DNA from: Mantis religiosa
Taxonomy: Eukaryota; Arthropoda; Insecta; Mantodea; Mantidae
Length of the DNA: 64,000 bases
Assembly (NCBI GenBank): GCA_030765055.1
Contig: JAUKNK010000057.1
Span: 5,077,501 to 5,141,500 of the forward strand
Reading direction: 5' to 3'
Position numbers and translations under genes: made by a program. Position 1 is the stretch's first letter. Each line of letters starts with the position of its first letter. The notes under the pieces are model-generated. The model searched no databases. It had not been told where the DNA came from and saw only the letters and a program-made list of their open reading frames with translations. This document shows positions 42,125 through 55,098 of the stretch, piece after piece.

Positions 42125-42999
42125 GTAAGTCCTGACTCTTTTCAATTATACCCCTTATGTTTACTCCAGCATTTATGTTTTAGTACATGTGTCATCGAGC
42201 TCTTGAACTAATACATATAGATATACTATAGAACTTGCTCTAAGCAAAATCATATGGGACAAAAGAAATTCCCATACTGAAGATGTTTCGGTCTATAAAA
42301 TACAAAAAATTATATTTGTAATAATGCATATACGAAACTGTATACCTGCTGTTCTGTAAATGTTCACTTATTTTCAGGTATTTTGTGCTATAAAGTACTA
42401 CAATACCATACTAGCAGTAACGTCATATAAGAACATGTGTTGTAGCTTACATTATGCAATTTTTGTGTTGTTGTTCCTATCTTTGATTGCTTTATGTTGT
42501 GACTTTGTGGGTTCGTGAAATGAAAGGTCCAATTACACCACTCAAAAATGTTCTTTATTTCCACCGACTTACAGTTAAACACTTGCCAATTACACGGAAT
42601 TACGTAATGCACACAATTACGATTCACCAGTTCGTCCGTTACAATTCCACTGTATCGTCACAATTACGTAAATTCTTCCATTGCACATACACAGTCTTCT
42701 CGTCCTTACACTAGCACTGCACTCTTACGCTGATTGCCACGAACTCTGACTAACTCCTCTTGCCCGACGTGCTTTTTATATAGGATCCGCTTGCCGATCT
42801 GGAAGGTTCTCAATTAGAGGAAATATCCCGTAAGTTCGAGAACACAGGTGGAACAGAAAGAGACGGTGCAGTGATGTTTTTTGTCCCAGCCATCCCTTCT
42901 TAACGCTATAAGACAAACGAGGGGGCGGGGCGAACGCCGACCCTTCTCCTACTTGCCCACTCTATAGGGTGTTCCGACGCTCGGGTGACACTGCTCCCT

Positions 43000-43362
43000 C
43001 CTCAAAGCTGGTCGTCCCGAACAGCACCATCCTAGCGTGTCAGGCGGTCCAGGTGTACCACCAGCATCTGCTCGGTGTCTCAGCCAGAAGTAGCGCTGCC
43101 AAAGTTTGTCAATCGTTCGGTTCGCTCCCAGGTTTCCTCCTGAAGTACCAGCGTGCACTTCTTCCAAGACTTCCGGTACCTTACTCCCAGGAAGTACCAA
43201 CTGTTCTCTCTGCGTCTTCCCATCGGGTGATTCCCATACTGGGAACAGCAGGCCCTCTCTGGTCTTCAACGAGTCCCATTGGGCCCAGTACGACTTGTAG
43301 GTGGCGCTTCTCGGTGCGATGTCCTCCCAGGTTGGTCTCGTCCCTGCCTCCACTTCCCTCAA
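43000..43362 (-). pseudogene. Element E integrase zinc-domain frame with out-of-frame tail
   Basis: Continues the upstream frame after the one-base deletion: EAGTRPTWEDIAPRSATYKS, YWAQWDSLKTREGLLFPVWE, then HAGTSGGNLGANRTIDKLWQ and RYFWLRHRAD, the H2C2 zinc domain at the integrase N-terminus (the usual GGHLG has become GGNLG, losing a zinc-ligand His). After RAD a deletion joins integrase C-terminal DNA in the wrong frame, giving AGGTPGPPDTL, and the frame runs on into the 3' LTR. Confidence 0.82.
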
Positions 43363-44390
43363 GAGTGGCCCAAGTCTGCGTCCGCCAGCTGCTTCCTCCT
43401 CAGGCCTGCGCTATCCCAGCCCTCAGCAGGCACTGCCACAACTACTCGGACTGCTGCGGCACGCTCCTCTTCCACTCTTGTGCACTGGCCGCACTCTTCT
43501 GGACAGGGTCTTCGGGACATGGCGTCTGCGTTACCGTGGCTCTTCCCTCTACGATGTTCCGAGGTGAAGTCGTACTCCTGCAGCCTCTGGACCCAACATG
43601 CTGTCTGGCCTTCCAGGTTCTTAAAGCTCAACTGCCAGGTTAGGGCGGAATGGTCAGTCCTCAGGTGGAATGGCTGACCGTACAGGTACTTATGGAAGTG
43701 CTCCAAGTTCTTTACTACCGCAAATAATTCGCGTTGGGTGACGCAGTAGTTCTTCTCTGCCTTGGATGGCGTCTTGCTGTAGTAGGCTATCACCCGCTCA
43801 TGGCCGTCTTGGATCTGCAATAGGACACCTCCAATGCAATGGTCGCTAGCGTCGGTGTCCACAATGAAGGCGCCACCCGGTTGTGGGAAACCCAAAATTG
43901 GAGCACTGCACAGGGTCTCCTTTAGGTGCTGGAAAGCGTTTTCGGCGTCCTCTGTCCACACATAAGGCCGGTGTTCCTCCGTCAGGCGGGTGAGGGGTTT
44001 TGCGATGTTGTCGGCCTTTTCCTCTAAATCATTAAGGCGGTCGTCTACTTGACCCATCCGCTTGCCCAGATTCGTGACGTCGTCCCTCACGCCGGCCAAC
44101 CGTTCCTCAAACTTGGCGGCGAGAACCTCGTTCGCCTCCCTCATCTCCGTTGTCAGTTCGGCCATCTTTGCGGTCTTTGTCGTGGCCAAGTTGTTGTTTG
44201 CCGTTTCCATCTTCGCTGTCAATTCAGCCTTCATTTCTTCCATCTTCCCGGTGATGTCGTTGGCCGTCTTCATTTGTTTCAACTCTGCGGTGATGTTGTC
44301 GTTTGCCGCTTCTGTTTTTGCAGCGAGGTTTTCATTTGCCGTCTTCATTTCTTTCAGTTCCGCTAAAATCTTTTCTAATGGTGCCTCCAT
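43359..44390 (-). CDS. Element E fused frame: Gag coiled coil joined to RNase H
   Basis: From ATG 44390: MEAPLEKILAELKEMKTANE, repeated coiled coil (TEAANDNITAELKQ, ETANNNLATTKTAKMAELTT), LGKRMGQVDDRLNDLEEKAD, then at the deletion junction NIAKPLTRLTEEHRPYVWTE and FIVDTDASDHCIGGVLLQIQ. A complete RNase H domain follows: DTDAS (first Asp), RELFAVVKNLEHFHKYL (Glu) and LRTDHSALTW (Asp), then QRLQEYDFTSEHRRGKSHGN and the CPEECGQC motif. It ends shortly after ADADLG because of a one-base deletion relative to element F. Capsid, zinc knuckle, protease and RT catalytic core are absent. An intact-looking RNase H on a coiled coil is unusual. Confidence 0.85.
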   Translation of the reverse strand: MEAPLEKILAELKEMKTANENLAAKTEAANDNITAELKQMKTANDITGKMEEMKAELTAKMETANNNLATTKTAKMAELTTEMREANEVLAAKFEERLAGVRDDVTNLGKRMGQVDDRLNDLEEKADNIAKPLTRLTEEHRPYVWTEDAENAFQHLKETLCSAPILGFPQPGGAFIVDTDASDHCIGGVLLQIQDGHERVIAYYSKTPSKAEKNYCVTQRELFAVVKNLEHFHKYLYGQPFHLRTDHSALTWQLSFKNLEGQTACWVQRLQEYDFTSEHRRGKSHGNADAMSRRPCPEECGQCTRVEEERAAAVRVVVAVPAEGWDSAGLRRKQLADADLGHS

Positions 44391-44697
44391 TGTGTTATGT
44401 CGCACTCCTGACACCAATTGTGACTTTGTGGGTTCGTGAAATGAAAGGTCCAATTACACCACTCAAAAATGTTCTTTATTTCCACCGACTTACAGTTAAA
44501 CACTTGCCAATGACACGGAATTACGTAATGCACACAATTACGATTCTCCAGTTCGTCCGTTACAATTCCACTGTATCGTCACAATTACGTAAATTCTTCT
44601 GTTGCACATACACAGTCTTCTCGTCTTTACACTAGCACTGCACTCTTACGCTGATTGCCACGAACTCTGACTAACTCCTCTTGCCCGACGTGCTGCT

Positions 44698-44704
44698 TAT
44701 ATAG
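44698..44704 (-). promoter_or_regulatory. LTR TATA box, element E
   Basis: The minus strand reads CCTATATAAG within GGATCCTATATAAG, about 285 bp before the LTR 3' end. The same position in element F reads CCCTATATAAGCG. A downstream AATAAA (minus strand, about 44480) is the poly(A) signal. Confidence 0.6.
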
Positions 44705-44911
44705 GATCCGCTTGCCGATCTGGAAGGTTCTCAATTTGAGGAACTATCCCGTAAGTTCGAGAACACAGGTGGAACAGAAAGAGACGGCGCAGTGATGTTT
44801 TTTGTCCCAGCCATCCCTTCTTAACGCTATAAGACAAACGAGGGGGCGGGGCGAACGCCGACCCTTCTCCTGCTTGCCCACTCTATAGGGTGTTCCGACG
44901 CTCGGGTGACA

Positions 44912-46985
44912 ATATGTTACTTGCTGTTTCTGCTACATGGAGGAAGGTGTGTTTAAAATTTCTGGTCATATTTATTTTTCCCTATGCAAATTTTTTACGC
45001 TTCAAGATAGTTTCAACATCTTTGGAGAACTGGTGTACATTGTCAATCCATGATTTTATTTATACATGTGTTTGCTTCTTGTATGTTAATTCTGCACATC
45101 ATTCTGTTTCTTGTCATCTTCATTATGGATTTTTATTAGATCTGTTGGCAAAGTTAAAGTTACTTTGGCTTACAGGAGTTAATCATTTCTAACGCAGCAC
45201 TTCAGACTACATGAAGTGTTCTACATTTTAATTAAGTCATCACTTTGTCTGCATTTTCTTCAGCTTCAGTGAGTGCAAGAGCATCCTTTTCATCATCTCG
45301 TTGTTTTGAAGCACTTCATGATTGTTTCCGCTTTAACTCCCTTAGTGCTAGAGCAATCCAGTTCAGTGCATCCTGACTATGCAACAGCAAATGTACTTTC
45401 AGGTTTTTACTTTGTTGTGGTTCATGTAACATTGACAAAATACTGAAGAAAATAATTTCTAAAATACCATTGACATAAGCTATGGATATGGGATTATTCA
45501 TGTCTGAGCTAGAATAATGGTGTGGTGTTCTGTCAGATTTGCAAAAAGGAGTGAGTACAACATTGTATATTTAATATATTTAATTAGGATTTAGGTAACA
45601 GAAAGTATTTCCTGCTGCTTTTGTATCTGGCTTAGGTTAAGTGCAGTAAGAGATTCCTTATAATGTAGCATACTTGCACTATTTGATACTCCATTAGTGC
45701 ATATCTTCAGGGTTATATTGCATATATTTTGGAATACTAATTACAAATATTAACAAGTGGTTACCACAATTTTACTAAAATTTGATTTCTATGGAAACAG
45801 CAGGTAAGGATATTCCAAGGAATAAGAAAGAATCATTTGCTTCTTCCCAGTTTAAGGAATTTGTTTGGAATAATAGCAACACATCAATTTATTTATAGTT
45901 GTCTAACAGATACATTCTATTTGCTGCCAATGCATACAAATGTCATAAAGCTGGAGCCAGCATATCTATAACTGAGAGTGGCATTCAGAACATGGAGGAC
46001 ATCTAAGTGACCTAAATAATGGTAATTTATAAATTACGGAATTTCTGGATGCACTACAAATGTTAATGTGCTTTTCCATTTTATGTTTTATGCAGTTCAA
46101 ATATGGTATTCAGTATGCTGAACATCAATATTGTAGTAAAAATACTATATGTTTAAGTAAATAAAAATATTAATCTGCTAAACTTATCAAGCACACAAAG
46201 AAACTAAGTGCATTTTTTTTCAAAATCAGTTTTTTCAATAATTAGGAAGAATTAATTGGGTGCATTTATATATATTTTTTGTACTGTAATACATAAAACA
46301 AAACCTTCTGAAAATCAGTTTATAACTAAACATTTTTTGTGTATCCTAAAAGGTTAAAAAAAATGACGTTCGTTTCTCCACTAAACAATTCATTTAAATT
46401 CTGTGTGATTTCAACAATGGGCAGAATGTTTGCTTATTCGGATCCAATTTCTTTTCGTTTATCATAGAGGGGATATTAAATTTAAATTTCAGCTCATAAT
46501 CAAGCACTTTTCAAAATGTTACCACTATTTCAACATTTTATAAGCTGCTTTTACCTACTACAAGATATGTGGTAATACCTTTCTGTTTTCATATGACACT
46601 AAGCATTTGGTAATTAATAGTACAAGAGTGATAAAAGTAACCAGTTGGGGCTAAAGAGGATCAATTTAATCTTATATCTAAGATTCACCTTTCCGTTATT
46701 AAACTTTTGAACCAAAACCTACAAAGGTGCTAAATCCATTTTCTGTATATGTCTGTAATTTAAAGTCTACGTTGGTATATCCTTGTCTCTCCTGTATAAT
46801 GTCAAAGGTAAGTAATATTAAAAAGATTAGCTTCTTAGTGGAATTAGGAAAAACCAGAGTATCAGGTATAATATTTGAAAAAATCCTGGGAGTTTGTTAT
46901 AAATACTTGACAATAGACAAGATAAAATCCTAGAGGTGTATATAAATTGGCAAAAGAAAGTAGGGAACAGAAATAGAGGTCTGTA
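44912..46985. other. Intron 2 of the zinc-finger gene, no further gene
   Basis: AT-rich intronic DNA. A 61-codon minus frame (45316-45501) has no recognisable domain. No splice-flanked exon compatible with the zinc-finger frame was found. Confidence 0.45.
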
Positions 46986-46989
46986 GTGA

Positions 46990-47345
46990 AATGAGCTAAG
47001 GAAGAAATATAAATTCAGGATAAAGAATATAGAACATAGAAATGTAGACATTTTATGGAATATAATAATTACAACCACAATGGAGGATATAGAAAGACAG
47101 ATATGGGGAAGGCTAGGAAATAGAAAAATCTTTAAATTTTATTGTGATCTAAAGGGGAATAGTACAAAAAGGATATGTAAAGCTATGCAATAGACAAGCG
47201 GGGGAAGGAATGTCCTGGATAAGACTGGGATCAATGTACTTAAGAAGCACAATAGGAATATGTGAATTATGTAGAGAAACAGAAAGTACGATTCATTACT
47301 TGACAAGAGTAGAGAACTAGTGCTATGGGAGGAGAAACATCAAAA
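46990..47345 (+). pseudogene. LINE remnant, C-terminal zinc motif
   Basis: Plus-strand translation near 47195-47300 gives GSMYLRSTIGICELCRETES and TIHYL. The R-x-G-x-x-YLR...C-x2-C-x-E-x-E-x-x-x-H pattern resembles the C-terminus of R1/LOA-type LINEs after the RT. Upstream ILWNIIITTTMEDIERQIWG may belong to the same protein. Short and decayed. Confidence 0.4.
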
Positions 47346-47559
47346 GATTTCAATCAAGTTAATTGCTTTAAAAATTGTTGCAGGAGGAAATAAAAATATC
47401 TGAAAGTTTTTTTGGAAGGTTAAAAAGAAGTAGATAAGAAAAGGAAGATTGACAATGATAATATGCGGGGTCAACAATGGGAGGCAGATAGGAAATTATA
47501 TTAGATGGCAGTGTGGATGCTATGCTACTATTAGATCTAAATGTTAGTTAAATTGTGCT

Positions 47560-47830
47560 GTCACACCAGCCGTGTGTAGGCCAAATTCTGGATAGGTTCA
47601 GTCAGACTGACAGATAATAGTGGTTGACTATAAAGCCTGGACTTAGGTTCTTAGGTGTTATAAGTCGCCATTAAGGACTTACTTGATATATGTCAAGTCA
47701 ATTGGAGAACTAATGTCATAATGGTATTCATTTAATAGCTCAATAGTTACAGCAACTGACGCAGACTGGGAGATCCGTGTTCAAATTCTGGCTATGACAT
47801 TGAATTTTTCAGTCTGATTTAGTCTGTCCA
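47560..47830 (+). repeat. tRNA-derived SINE (family 1), intronic copy
   Basis: Shares the body TAATAGTGGTTGACTATAAAG and TAAGTCGCCATTAAGG with the 26-kb array, and ends with a degraded tRNA-like head (AATAGCTCAATAGTTACAGC, box B GTGTTCAAATTC) and GACATTGAATTTTTCAGTCTG. It carries small deletions in box B and is in the second intron of the zinc-finger gene. Confidence 0.8.
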
Positions 47831-48424
47831 TATTCTCTTCTTTCATATCTTTATTTCTTCCTCAAAAGAACAAGAACGTAATATGAGGACCTGTCAGTTA
47901 CACTTTTTCAGGTTAACCAGTATTCAAAACTTCCTTCACTCACTATTGATAGCTGACAGCAAAGGCAAATGAGTGCAGTGTTTCGTGACACTTGAAGATA
48001 ATGATTAAAATTTAGGGGCGCTCAACTCGATGGTCATTAGCATCCTTTCAAAGGCTGTTATTTCACTTTACAATTATTCCTTTCCATTAACTTATCTTTA
48101 ACTTTCCTTTGATTTGCTGTGTCTTTGCCTTCCTTTTGCATGACACTGGAACTCTCATTGCTGTAATTAAATAATCGAATCTTTGAATGGTATAGTTGAT
48201 TACTTTGCTGTGGGCATTGACTGACAGTGGGGTTGTTTACTTGCTCTTTCTTCACCGCATTCTAGAGTAGAACAAAAATTACAGTACTGGGCTGTACACT
48301 TCCAGATTAATTTAAAATATTTGTAGGTAGATTCATTATTTGTAGCTTCTTTCCACTTATCTCTGAGTTATGCCTTACAATTTCAAAATGGTACTAAATG
48401 ATACTAAGTTCTGCAACATTTCAG

Positions 48425-49406
48425 ATTATACCCAGAAACAGTTCCTGTCGCGACTCTTGACAAGTCTCCATTGTTCAGTGCTGAAGTCCCAACAAGAAAC
48501 ACAAAATATGATTATCAAAAATATGATTTTACATGTGATGTACTAACTGCAAAGGAATACGTACATTCTGAACAATATGATAAATGTAGTGATGGGGCAG
48601 ACGCTTATATAGAACCTTTATACTTAGAACACAGTAATTTAAGTGATAGGAGCAAAACAACACAACAGTATAGCAAGAATGAGAACAGCTCTACATCTGT
48701 ATTGAATTTGAAAACGCATACCATTATTAATGCTGGTAAGAAACCACATCAGTGTAATGTTTGTGATAAGAGCTTTACTCAGTTGTCAAATTTGAAAATA
48801 CATAATTTAATTCATGAAGGTAAGAAAACACATCAATGTAAAGTTTGTGATAAGAGCTTTACTCAGTTATCAAATTTAAAAAGACATAATTTAATTCATG
48901 AAGGTAAGAAGCCACATCTATGTAAAGTATGTGATAAGAGTTTTACTCAGTTGTCAAGTTTGAAAACACATAATTTAATTCATGAAGGTAAGAAGCCACA
49001 TCAGTGTAATGTTTGTGATAAGAGATTTACTCAGTTGTCAAGTTTGAAAAAACACAATTTATTTCATGAAGGTAAGAAGCCACATCTATGTAAAGTATGT
49101 GATAAGAGCTTTACTCATTTGTCAAGTTTGAAAGCACATAATTTAATTCATGAAGGTAAGAAGCCACATCAGTGTAATGTTTGTGATAAGAGATTTACTC
49201 AGTTGTCAAGTTTGAAAAAACACAATTTATTTCATGAAGGTAAGAAGCCACATCTATGTAAAGTTTGTGATAAGAGCTTTACTCAGCTGTCAGATTTAAA
49301 AATACATAATTTAATTCATGAAGGTAAGAAGTCACATCTATGTAAAGTTTGTGATAAGAGCTTTACTCAGCTGTCACACTTAAAAATACATAATTTAATT
49401 CATTAA
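48425..49406 (+). CDS. C2H2 zinc-finger protein, exon 3 with eight fingers, then an in-frame stop
   Basis: Acceptor CAACATTTCAG precedes 48425. The exon opens LYPETVPVATLDKSPLFSAE, then about 90 linker residues, then eight C-x2-C-x12-H-x3-H fingers from about 48750, each 28 residues, of the form CKVCDKSFTQLSNLKIHNLI followed by H. Linkers are HEGKKPH instead of the canonical HTGEKPY. Fingers are nearly identical in DNA, and a two-finger unit (about 168 bp) is duplicated at 48910-49250. The frame ends at TAA (49404-49406) where the repeat consensus has GAA, so the stop looks like a point mutation inside the array. The product would be about 480 residues. Confidence 0.85.
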
Positions 49407-49940
49407 GGTAAGAAGTCACATGTATGTAGTGTTTGTGATAAGGGCTTTACTCGGCTGTCAGATTTAAACAAGCATAATTTAATTCATGAAGGTAAGAAGC
49501 CACATCTATGTAAAGTATGTGATAAGAGCTTTACTCATTTATCAACCTTGAAAATACATAATTTAATTCATGAAGGTAAGAAGCCACATGTATGTAAAGT
49601 ATGTGATAAGAGCTTTACTCATCTGTCAACCTTGAAAACACATAATTTAATTCATGAAGGTAAGAAGCCACATCTATGTAAAGTATGTGATAAGAGCTTT
49701 ACTCAGTCTTCAACCTTGAAAACACATAATTTAATTCATGAAGGTAAGAAGGCACATCTATGTAAAGTATGTGATAAGAGCTTTACTCATTTGTCAACCT
49801 TAAAAACACATAATTTGGTTCATGAACGTAAGTAGGCACACCAATGTAAAGTTTGTGATAAGAGCTTTAGTCGTTTGTCACTTTTGAAAATAAATAGTTT
49901 GATTCATGGCAGTAGAAGCACACAATTATGTGTTAAATAT
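49407..49940 (+). pseudogene. Zinc-finger array continuing beyond the stop codon
   Basis: Directly after the TAA and in the same frame come five more complete fingers (CSVCDKGFTRLSDLNKHNLI plus H, then four of CKVCDKSFTH/Q type) to TAG at 49833-49835. After that TAG is one degenerate finger whose first zinc-binding His is Asn (LLKINSLIH). The five fingers keep all zinc ligands and the GKK-linkers. Either the upstream stop is recent, or it is read through or bypassed by splicing, or this is a sequencing error. Confidence 0.8.
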
Positions 49941-52900
49941 TCATTGTCATGTTTCCTACCCAATAATTTGATTTATGAGGGTATGAAGTGGAGATGAACA
50001 AGAGTATGTTACCAGAGCACTACTTGTCTTGTTTCAAGGAAGCAGTTCTTATCCAGCTAATGGGTGGTTTGGTCTCAGGAGTTTGTATCATGTTTGTGTT
50101 TATCATCACATTATTATTAGTAGTAGAATTATCACTTTTATGCGGTTTCATTATTTGTTGTATTCCAGGCTTTCGTTACTTTGACAGTGAACTCACACCA
50201 ATGGTTTGGTTTCTTCACACTTAGTAGATGTTTCTTAGCGTCATTTTCACATTCATTCAGGAAGGCGAGTAGAGCACATGTGAATAAATTTGCCCCTGTT
50301 GCTCGGTTGAAACAACACAAAATTGTCACATTGGGTAGGCGAATGGGTTCATCACTAAAGTGGGATGAATAGTAACATTATCAAGATAGCTTTCAGGTGC
50401 AGCTTTATCCTGAGGTTTTTTCTCAAAGCTGATACAACTGTTCCATAGAGGCGCTGTGACAATATTTCTCTCTCTCCAGATATTCCTTATTCTAAGTATG
50501 ATATTGATCAGATACCGCATTTCTGTTTAACAGAACTTGAGTTTTGCTATTAAAAATCACAATGAGTTTTAGTTTATGACTCCTTTGTTTTGCAAATTGT
50601 AGTTCATGCTACTCATTCAGTCTCTGGTTTGTCCCCTTGAGCTTCCTTCTGGTTGCTGGCAATTAATAGTTTTGAAGGAAGCATCTTGTAAATATTGCTG
50701 GAGGTCACACATTTCCTAAGTATAGCTGAGGTCATCTTGCAAAGGAATCATATGTTCCAAAATGGTAAAACAGTAGTTTTGATGTCAGGTTTTCATGTTT
50801 CGTAGGACCAACTGTTGAAGTTGGCAAGAAAATGATAATAAAATAATAAATGCTGAAATAATACATGCATTGTGTGCTATGTGGTAATTTTACCCATATG
50901 TTGAATATTGTAGGTATTAATTCTAGCATTATCCTTGTGGTAAAGCAAAACAAATATTCCACAAGACCGGAATATTAGAAAGTGTTGGTCTTTAGCTTTA
51001 CTGTCACAACTGCTACAGAGAAGAGCAACGGCATTAAAGATTCCCAGTGGTCTGAAAGAGCTTCCAAAGATATATAAACTTGAACAACCAAAAGCAGTTG
51101 AGTTGCCGAATGCACCTTAGTAATTGAAAAGAAGATGATTTGAATCCTGCAGTTAAGACAAGAACAGCAAAGCTGAATATGCATTTGGGAAATGCAACGC
51201 TCCTTTCTGTTTGAGAAAACATGCCAAAATTATTTTGATAACTACTTAGTCAGGGGGTACAGAAGTAATAGCTGATGATTTGTATCTGAACATAACTAAT
51301 GACAAGATGTATTTTAAAATATGTTTGCTCTTTTTACGTAGACTTGAGACAAATTGTAAGGTACACTCCATTTTTATTATATTTTAGCTAATGTGTTTAA
51401 TATTGTGACTTCTAATATTTTACGGAAAGCCATCTAAACAGCATATGTCTTTATCAACAGTAACAATGTACATGTTTACTGCATTTCTTTTCAAATAGCA
51501 TTGCAACGATATAATAAGGCAAAACAGAATACTGAAGATTTTGTTCAAGAAGCCCTGCATTGTGGCGATCATTTGCAATGGGAATGCTGTAAATCATGTA
51601 GGATGGATGACGTGATGATTTGTTTGTTACCTTTGTGAACATCTTGTAGTGTAAACCTATAGGTTCCTCGGCAACATCCCTGGCGTTAGAGATCTTATCT
51701 CTGTCCATGGTCGTGGAGTAGAGGAAAAATTATTACTGCATTTAGAGTAAACAAATGCGTCTCATATTTTTCAAAGTTGAATATTTCATTCTTCTGAAAA
51801 TTTACCAAACTTTGATACAAATTTAAATGATGTGAAATGCTGTCCTTTAAGAAACGGTGATTGACGTATAGATGAACGATTCTTCTCTTACACTTACACT
51901 AATTAATGCATCTTAAATGCATATACACAAAATTGTTTCCGCACTTGCTCGGAGAGACTCAAATACACATCTTCCTCCTATGGAGTTCTGATGCAGAAGA
52001 ACGCCAATTGCAGATAATCCCTTGCTCCATTCTTTCTATGTTGCTATAGCAACCAAATAACTAATGTCCTACTGGTGCACATCATCACATTACGTAATCA
52101 ATTCTTGCAGCAGCTACTAACAATAATATTACATCTTATTTCACTCACATTTGTAACGGGAGTTTTTGGTTTGAAATAAGTTTTGTATTCGAATATTAGT
52201 GGGCCATGATATGATGAACCGTTGCTATGGAAAAGTAAATCAACAATCTTGCTTGTTGTGAAAAGATGAAAAGTTTTGGATTGAAGAAGAAAATCAATCA
52301 TGTTCATAAGGTGATATGTGTTCTGTAATCTTGTTAGTGATGAGGAGACGTGCAGAAGTAAGGATTTTTATGTACTTAATGGAATCTTTTTATTAAAGAT
52401 TTAAGAATTTATCGATATGCTGGAGGTAACCTGTAATGATTGACCAGGAAAGAAGGTTAAAGTCAAATGTAATCCAGATAATATAATTAAGTTATTTGTT
52501 ACAAAACTAGACTTCTCCAAAATTGTATTTACTTCTACTCTGAACCAAACCTGAAAACGAGAGATCTCTTGACTCTTCTTTACAATAAGTTGATACAATT
52601 GGTGACCAGAAGAAACTGATAGCCACAAAATCTCACACGAGAAGAGAAAAAATTGTGACAACAACACAGATATGTTGCTTCACATTGCCTCATCTCATGA
52701 ATATCCTAACAATCCTTTCAAAATTTAAAAATGTAATATAAGCATGTCAGCATATGTCATATGCTCATTTAATGACTTAAAGCTGGGTTGGATTTCATTG
52801 ATAATTAATATGTATAACAGCAAATTACATGTAAGTAAGGATATGTTACCACGCTTCTAAATGAACTAATTAACTTTCTCTGGGAACTACAAATATTTAG

Positions 52901-52943
52901 ACTTGCAATGCATATAGAAACCTTACTCTCATTACAGTGTGTG
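49941..52943. other. 3' flank of the zinc-finger gene, nothing else recognised
   Basis: AT-rich. A 78-codon frame at 49988-50224 is hydrophobic (VSGVCIMFVFIITLLLVVEL) but follows finger debris and has no family match. No AATAAA could be tied confidently to the zinc-finger transcript. Confidence 0.35.
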
Positions 52944-53735
52944 TGTGCGTGTGTGTGTTTTTATTTATTCATTTATTATAGAGCATATTCCATTACATAG
53001 TGAGTAATACTATATGCTTGGGTGCATAGTTACATTAAATTTTGTTTTCACTATTGTATTACATATTATCACATTTCCTCGAGACTTACAATTCTATAAA
53101 CTAATATAAGTATTTGCATCCCACTTGACTATTTACAGATTATCGAAGTTAATACTGTTTACAAAGTTACTGAAACTTTTGGTGTGTTTTTGTATAAGTT
53201 CCTTTTTTTCTAGTGGCCAGTGTCCACCAGCCCTTGTTATTGCTTTCTTTAGATTTTCCCTTTCTTTGTCTAACAGATTACACTCAAAGATTAAGTGGTC
53301 CACAGTTTGTTCGTTTTGGTTGCGCTTACACATTGGCTTGTCACTTATTTTAATCGGTGGTAGTACACTTTAGTTCTCCGTTGACCTGTTAACAATGACG
53401 TTAGATTTGATGTTAGTTTTATTTTAGTTTTCATCCTGTCATTTATGTTGGGAAAATAGGATTTTGTAATTTCACCTTTTGATGTTTGTTGCCATTCTTG
53501 TTGCCATTTTTGCATACTTCAGCACTTTAGCTTGCTGAATACTTCACTTTTTGGTATTTTGTTGTAGGTTTCTTCTAACACATTATCTTGTGCTGCTTCC
53601 TTTGCAAGTTGATCCGCTATTTCACTCCCATGATGTCCTACATGTGCCTTTATACATCTTAGGTTAATCTTCCAGTTCCTTTCTTGTAGCTTCCGGAGTC
53701 TATTCCGAATATTGTGTAGTGTGTGTGCGTGCGTG
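52944..53735 (-). pseudogene. LINE 3' part: RNase H domain, zinc motif and tail
   Basis: Minus strand: RNRLRKLQERNWKINLRCIK, AHVGHHGSEIADQLAKEAAQ (RNase H motif with the late catalytic Asp in EIADQLAKEA), then KIPKSEVFSKLKC and, after frame changes, MCKRNQNEQTVDHLIFECNL and LDKERENLKKA, the C-terminal H-x-x-x-x-C motif. The element ends in AATGAATAAATAAAAA plus a CA-rich run (52938-52962). This is an I/R1/Jockey-group LINE with RNase H, truncated upstream at a second TG/CG-rich microsatellite (53718-53749). Confidence 0.75.
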
Positions 53736-54150
53736 TGCGTGTGTGTGTTGCCCAACAATGTCACAGACTTTCTTACCCTCAAGTTTACACATGTATTAGG
53801 TTTAGTTACAGTCATTTTGGCATTCAAGAAACAAACGTTAGATTTCATCTGCCTTACTACACTGACATCAAATTTCATCTTTCTTGCATTTTGTTAATAA
53901 ATGCACCATTACTTGTAAAGTCAACTCCAGTTTTGTTTTATCAAGATATCTTACTGTATGCATATAATATTTTTTGAGAAATGAAAAAGTGTATTTAAAT
54001 TTCCTAGCAGGTTAAAAGTTAATCACTGGGCTTCCTGTTGCCTGTTGTCTTTTCTTAAATGAGATGTAGTTATTTATTTTTGTCTTGGACTTACAAATAG
54101 AATGGAATGTGAGAGCGACGAGCTGTTTAAGCATTTGACAGTCGCATTCC

Positions 54151-55098
<948 letters not shown>

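Larger units (their letters stand above)
42498..44911 (-). mobile_element. Gypsy-type LTR element E, non-autonomous, antisense in intron 2
   Basis: Two 493-bp LTRs (42498-42990 and 44419-44911) differ at about 11 positions (roughly 2%). On the minus strand the PBS TGGTGTCAGGAGTG lies next to the 5' LTR (ends at 44416), and the purine tract GAGGAGGGAGCAG lies before the 3' LTR at about 42991-43003. Flanks are ATGT/ATAT, a near-match 4-bp repeat. The internal region is a Gag coiled coil fused to RT-thumb/RNase H, a linker and the integrase zinc domain. It shares both deletion junctions with element F. It is inserted in intron 2 of the zinc-finger gene, opposite to transcription. Confidence 0.93.
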
